A stretch of 64,000 bases of DNA from Eopsaltria australis (Eukaryota > Chordata > Aves > Passeriformes > Petroicidae). The position numbers and the translations under genes were made by a program. The stretch covers positions 372,001 through 436,000 of the forward strand of contig JAVTVJ010000545.1 in NCBI GenBank assembly GCA_034509425.1. The letters are read 5' to 3'. The notes under the pieces are model-generated. The model saw only the letters and a list, made by a program, of their open reading frames with translations, had not been told where the DNA came from and searched no databases. This document shows, piece after piece, positions 60,491 to 64,000 of the stretch. The stretch's first letter is position 1. Each line of letters begins with the position of its first letter.

Positions 60491-63400
60491 CCTAAATATT
60501 TCACTTTACAAAGGAAGCCACGCTGCAAGAGAAAACACACCCTGAGCTGCAGCAGGACACAAAATTTGCAGTTACAATAAAAGCTGGGAAGCCTTTTCCT
60601 TCTTTGTGATGGTGCCCTCCTATTGAAAGTGTTTAATAAATAGAACTAGTTCTGTCTGAATTAAATGAAAGATGCTCATATACAAACTGAGAGTCTTCTA
60701 ATCCCTACAGTACCACAAATAATTCAAAGAAGTCTTGAAGTGCCACAATAATGGCACAAGATGGTTATCTCTGTATTATTGGTTTTGTGTACATCAAAGG
60801 CTCTGTAGGAAAAATAATGTTGCATTAAAAAACAAACACATTTCTTTTAAAAAAGCAGACAATTAAAATTATCCAGAAGTTAAGGAAAATATTAACTAAA
60901 AATATTTTGCCTTTGAAAGTCTACGTTACCCTTAAAACAATTTTATGGTGGATATTGTGGGGTCTGGATTAACATAAATGTCTGATTGGAAATCCTTTTA
61001 ATCTAAATACACAGCTCTTAAGTTCTACAAACACAAAACTGATTTCAAAGGAATCAAGTGATGAGAATGGATGTCCATGAAACAAAAATAATGTATTCAT
61101 AAAGGCCTTTTTCACTAGTCAAGACATAAAGTGACAACAACTGGACTTGTCACCCGGTTTTAAAATTGGTTAGATTAAAGATTATGGGCAAAACTGAAAA
61201 AGGAAAGAAATAAATACAAGCCAGCTGTACCTGTGGTGTGATAACATTGCCTTCAGGTTAGACAAGGCACTGGTTGGTCAACTTTTATGTTATCATTTTG
61301 GACGTGCATGAAGTAAAGAGAATGTGGTGCTGAATGAATGACTAAAAAGTGAACAGGGAAAAATCCACCTAGTCCAGTGGTGGTACTGCCCCAAAGCCTG
61401 GGGAGCTGTGGGGAGGGAAGGGAAAGAGAGCACCTTACTCTACATGACATTATAAAACAAATCACAAAACCAGGCATGCTCCACACCAGTGGAAGCACGA
61501 TACACCAGGCAGAAGAGCTGCCCCCAGATGCTCTTGTCTCTGCCAGAATACTCTAAACCTTTCACAGGCGCAGAAATTTGAGTTTCTGGTGGGTCAGGGC
61601 CTCCTGGTGCTTCGCACAGTCCCAGGAGCACTCCTGGAGTGTGGAGGTGCAGTGGGACTGCCTTTCATTTCTCCAATAATCAAACCACTGCACAAAGGAG
61701 TGAGCAAAATCCTGAATGTTTTGTGCTTGCCTCCTTGTTGTCAGGCACAGAGCTGTGTGTTTGCCTTTGTCCCTGATGCACATGGGGTCATTCCCCCATG
61801 TCCATACTGGGGCAGAAACATCAGCAATGATGTGAGACAGGCTCTACTCCTCACAGAGAGACACTGAAGTATGGCACCCACTTACTTCCTGTCATAGCTT
61901 TAAATCAAGGCTAAACGAGGGGAAAAGCAAATAGATTTTCAGCCCCTGTAAACTCACAGGGCAAGCTGAATGGATAAACTGAGGTGATGCCCCATCATAT
62001 ATTATCCTGGTGTGTTAGAGTTGGCTGGATAATAAGTTCATGGCCATCTCAACATGAGTGGAAAGGTGAATGCTTCCATTGTGATTACTTGGCTAAAAAA
62101 ATGCATGTCAGTAATTCCTCTTCTGCCCTTCTTCACCATTTAATTGCAGTGTTTTAAGGTTAACAGTGGGAAAATGCTATGTACTTTTCAGGGAAAACTG
62201 ACTGGGTTTTTTTTTTTCAGTGATAAATTACTTAGAAACAGAGGGAAAATGATATTCTGTTGAAAATGACTTCTTAATGTCCATGTCCCTGTTGGGCCAG
62301 GTTAAAGGATGTATGGACAGCCTTGCACAGAGATCTGCAGCTCTGTCAAGCTGTGACTGGAGGGGAATCTCAGCTTCTCTGTGTAAAGCTAAAGGGGAAA
62401 ACTGTAGGAAATTTCAGTTCACCTGCTTGGCCAGGATGAAAAGTTTCAAGAAAATAACTGGAGTGTACCTGCTAAAGTGCCTGAAGGCATCATCAGGCTG
62501 AGACAGCAGCTCAGATTAGGATCACCTGGCATGCTCCCTTCTGTGGGATCCTAAATCTATCAGCATGTGTCCTCAAGGACATTTAAGGAGCTGGTCTCTA
62601 TCTTCCCTAGCAAATGGTTGTGTAAGAAAAGAAGAGGAAGAGAAAGGATGGAGGAACTGATTCTCTTGACAATGAGAATTACTCAGCTGCCATAGGTTCA
62701 GGATGTTTCTCCCAGCCCATCTTTATAATGAGTGTGAGGATCATTTCAGTGGGAAAGCATAACCATAACTCAAAAATAAGCTCATGGCTGCAAAGTCATT
62801 GTTTAAATGTGGGCTGAACTGCTTATGAGGCTGACTGAAGTTGCATTTTGATGTCCAGCTCTGCTATTTGGTTCCTGGAGCACCCTTTGTCCTGATCTGG
62901 CTGTGGTCCACTTGTTCTGGGTGTGACTAAGGAGCTGAATGAACTTCTCAAGTGGACCCAAATAATGTTTTTTGCTCTTAATGCATCATGAAGAGCTACC
63001 AGATTCATTATAGAAGTTGCTTTTTCATTCCTGGTCTCTACAGAAAAAAGAAAAATAAGAAAGATCAAAGCACTTTGGATGACAATCTGTCCCCATCTTC
63101 TATCTGCCTGTTCCCAGGATCAGGAGGATCAGACAAACCCCCTGGCCTTTCCATTCTCCACTAATACCAAATTACAATGAGCTGGCCATTTTTTCCTGTC
63201 ATGTTTTGAGCAGTTTCGAATGAGGTAGATTAAAACCATTTCACTTATTTATAACAGTCGCAGTAAATTTTAGGATAAAGCAGGAGGCAATTGGACAGCA
63301 GTATTTTGTTTCTTTCCCTCCTCGAGTTAGGGCTGTGGAACATGGGGAGCTGATATTAGGTTCTGGCAATTTAAGTCTGTTTAGCAAGGTTCTTAATAAT

Positions 63401-64000
63401 CTCTGCATGTATATCACAGAGAACCTTTCGCATATTGCTTTAAATAATTCAAAACTGCTCCAATATTGTATTAAATAATTCAAGAATTGGACAGGCTTTG
63501 TGATTAATGATGTGTACCTGGAATTTCTGCAAACACAGCAAGGAGTCAAAGTATGCTCTGGGTACAAGTGTCCTGGCACAAGATCCCATTTACTCCTTGC
63601 CAAGGCAATAGTATGTATCAGAAAATTGGAAAAGTGCCTGCTTCTCAATGGAAAACTGACTGGGGCCAGTGGTTAATGTGGTGGCTGCTGGAAGAATCTG
63701 TTCTTTCTGACAGACAATACTAATTTGGCTGAGAACCTCTATTGTCTTCTGACTCCCATTTTTAATCTTCATGAATAGCACTGGTACCTGATGTGAAAAT
63801 TAAATGGAAGTATAAATGTTTATGCAGGAGCTGGACGTTTGTCCTCGTGTTTTACCAGTCTTGATTTGAGAGCACAGAAAGGGTTTGCTTTGTAAAGCAA
63901 AGCACATAAGCTTGTTTTGCCTGTTAACTTAATCCTAAAGGGCTTGGAAGTTGCTGTTCTTCCCAGCTGTGCTTGGGTCTGGGATCATGAAAAGTACCTG
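60491..64000. other. Non-coding DNA, nothing recognised
   Basis: Open frames reach 135 codons at most and look random. A short T run with AG lies at 62209-62220 without a matching donor. A small imperfect palindrome (TTTGCTTT, GT, AAAGCAAA) lies at 63884-63901. No gene or repeat family is supported. Confidence 0.55.

Overview
This window looks like nuclear DNA of a bird, probably a neoavian and possibly a songbird. The recognisable mobile DNA is avian in type. There are five fragments of the CR1 LINE, including the avian CR1 3' terminus at 44790-44955. Two copies of an ERVL-type avian LTR lie at 6972-7214 and 22685-23241. There are also several very old amniote or MIR-like repeats. I see no mammalian Alu or L1 sequence, no bacterial gene organisation, no CRISPR array and no RNA gene.

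Left edge (1-1300): this is the only segment with a convincing protein-coding signal. A minus-strand frame is open for 344 codons, from a stop at 1034-1036 to the window edge, and it runs off the edge. It encodes a very acidic, Glu/Ser-rich protein with an internal duplication of about 535 bp (near 221-500 and 758-1030). I do not recognise the family. Directly upstream of it lies a decayed plus-strand CR1 reverse-transcriptase fragment (1295-2555).

Middle (2.5-53 kb): long, fairly AT-rich non-coding DNA, consistent with a gene desert or a very large intron. It is punctuated by CR1 pieces (3714-3778, 39250-39440, 44790-44955, 47905-48965), the two LTR copies, old MIR/L3-like relics, short tandem repeats, a 44-base A tract (36062-36105), an AT microsatellite (29703-29754) and a polypurine tract (46084-46250). 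The old CR1 at 47.9-49.0 kb is split by about 400 bp of unidentified DNA.

Right part (53.4-64 kb): a locally GC-richer patch at 53.4-54.5 kb holds three stretches bounded by strong-looking splice sites with compatible phases. It also holds an AATAAA signal that may instead belong to a degenerate LTR. A second splice-site pair lies at 59.15-59.96 kb. These are hypotheses, because such pairs also arise by chance in 64 kb. The rest is non-coding, with a few AT-rich blocks that read like conserved non-coding elements. I found no convincing undescribed multi-gene system. The repeated acidic protein at the left edge is the most promising unknown.
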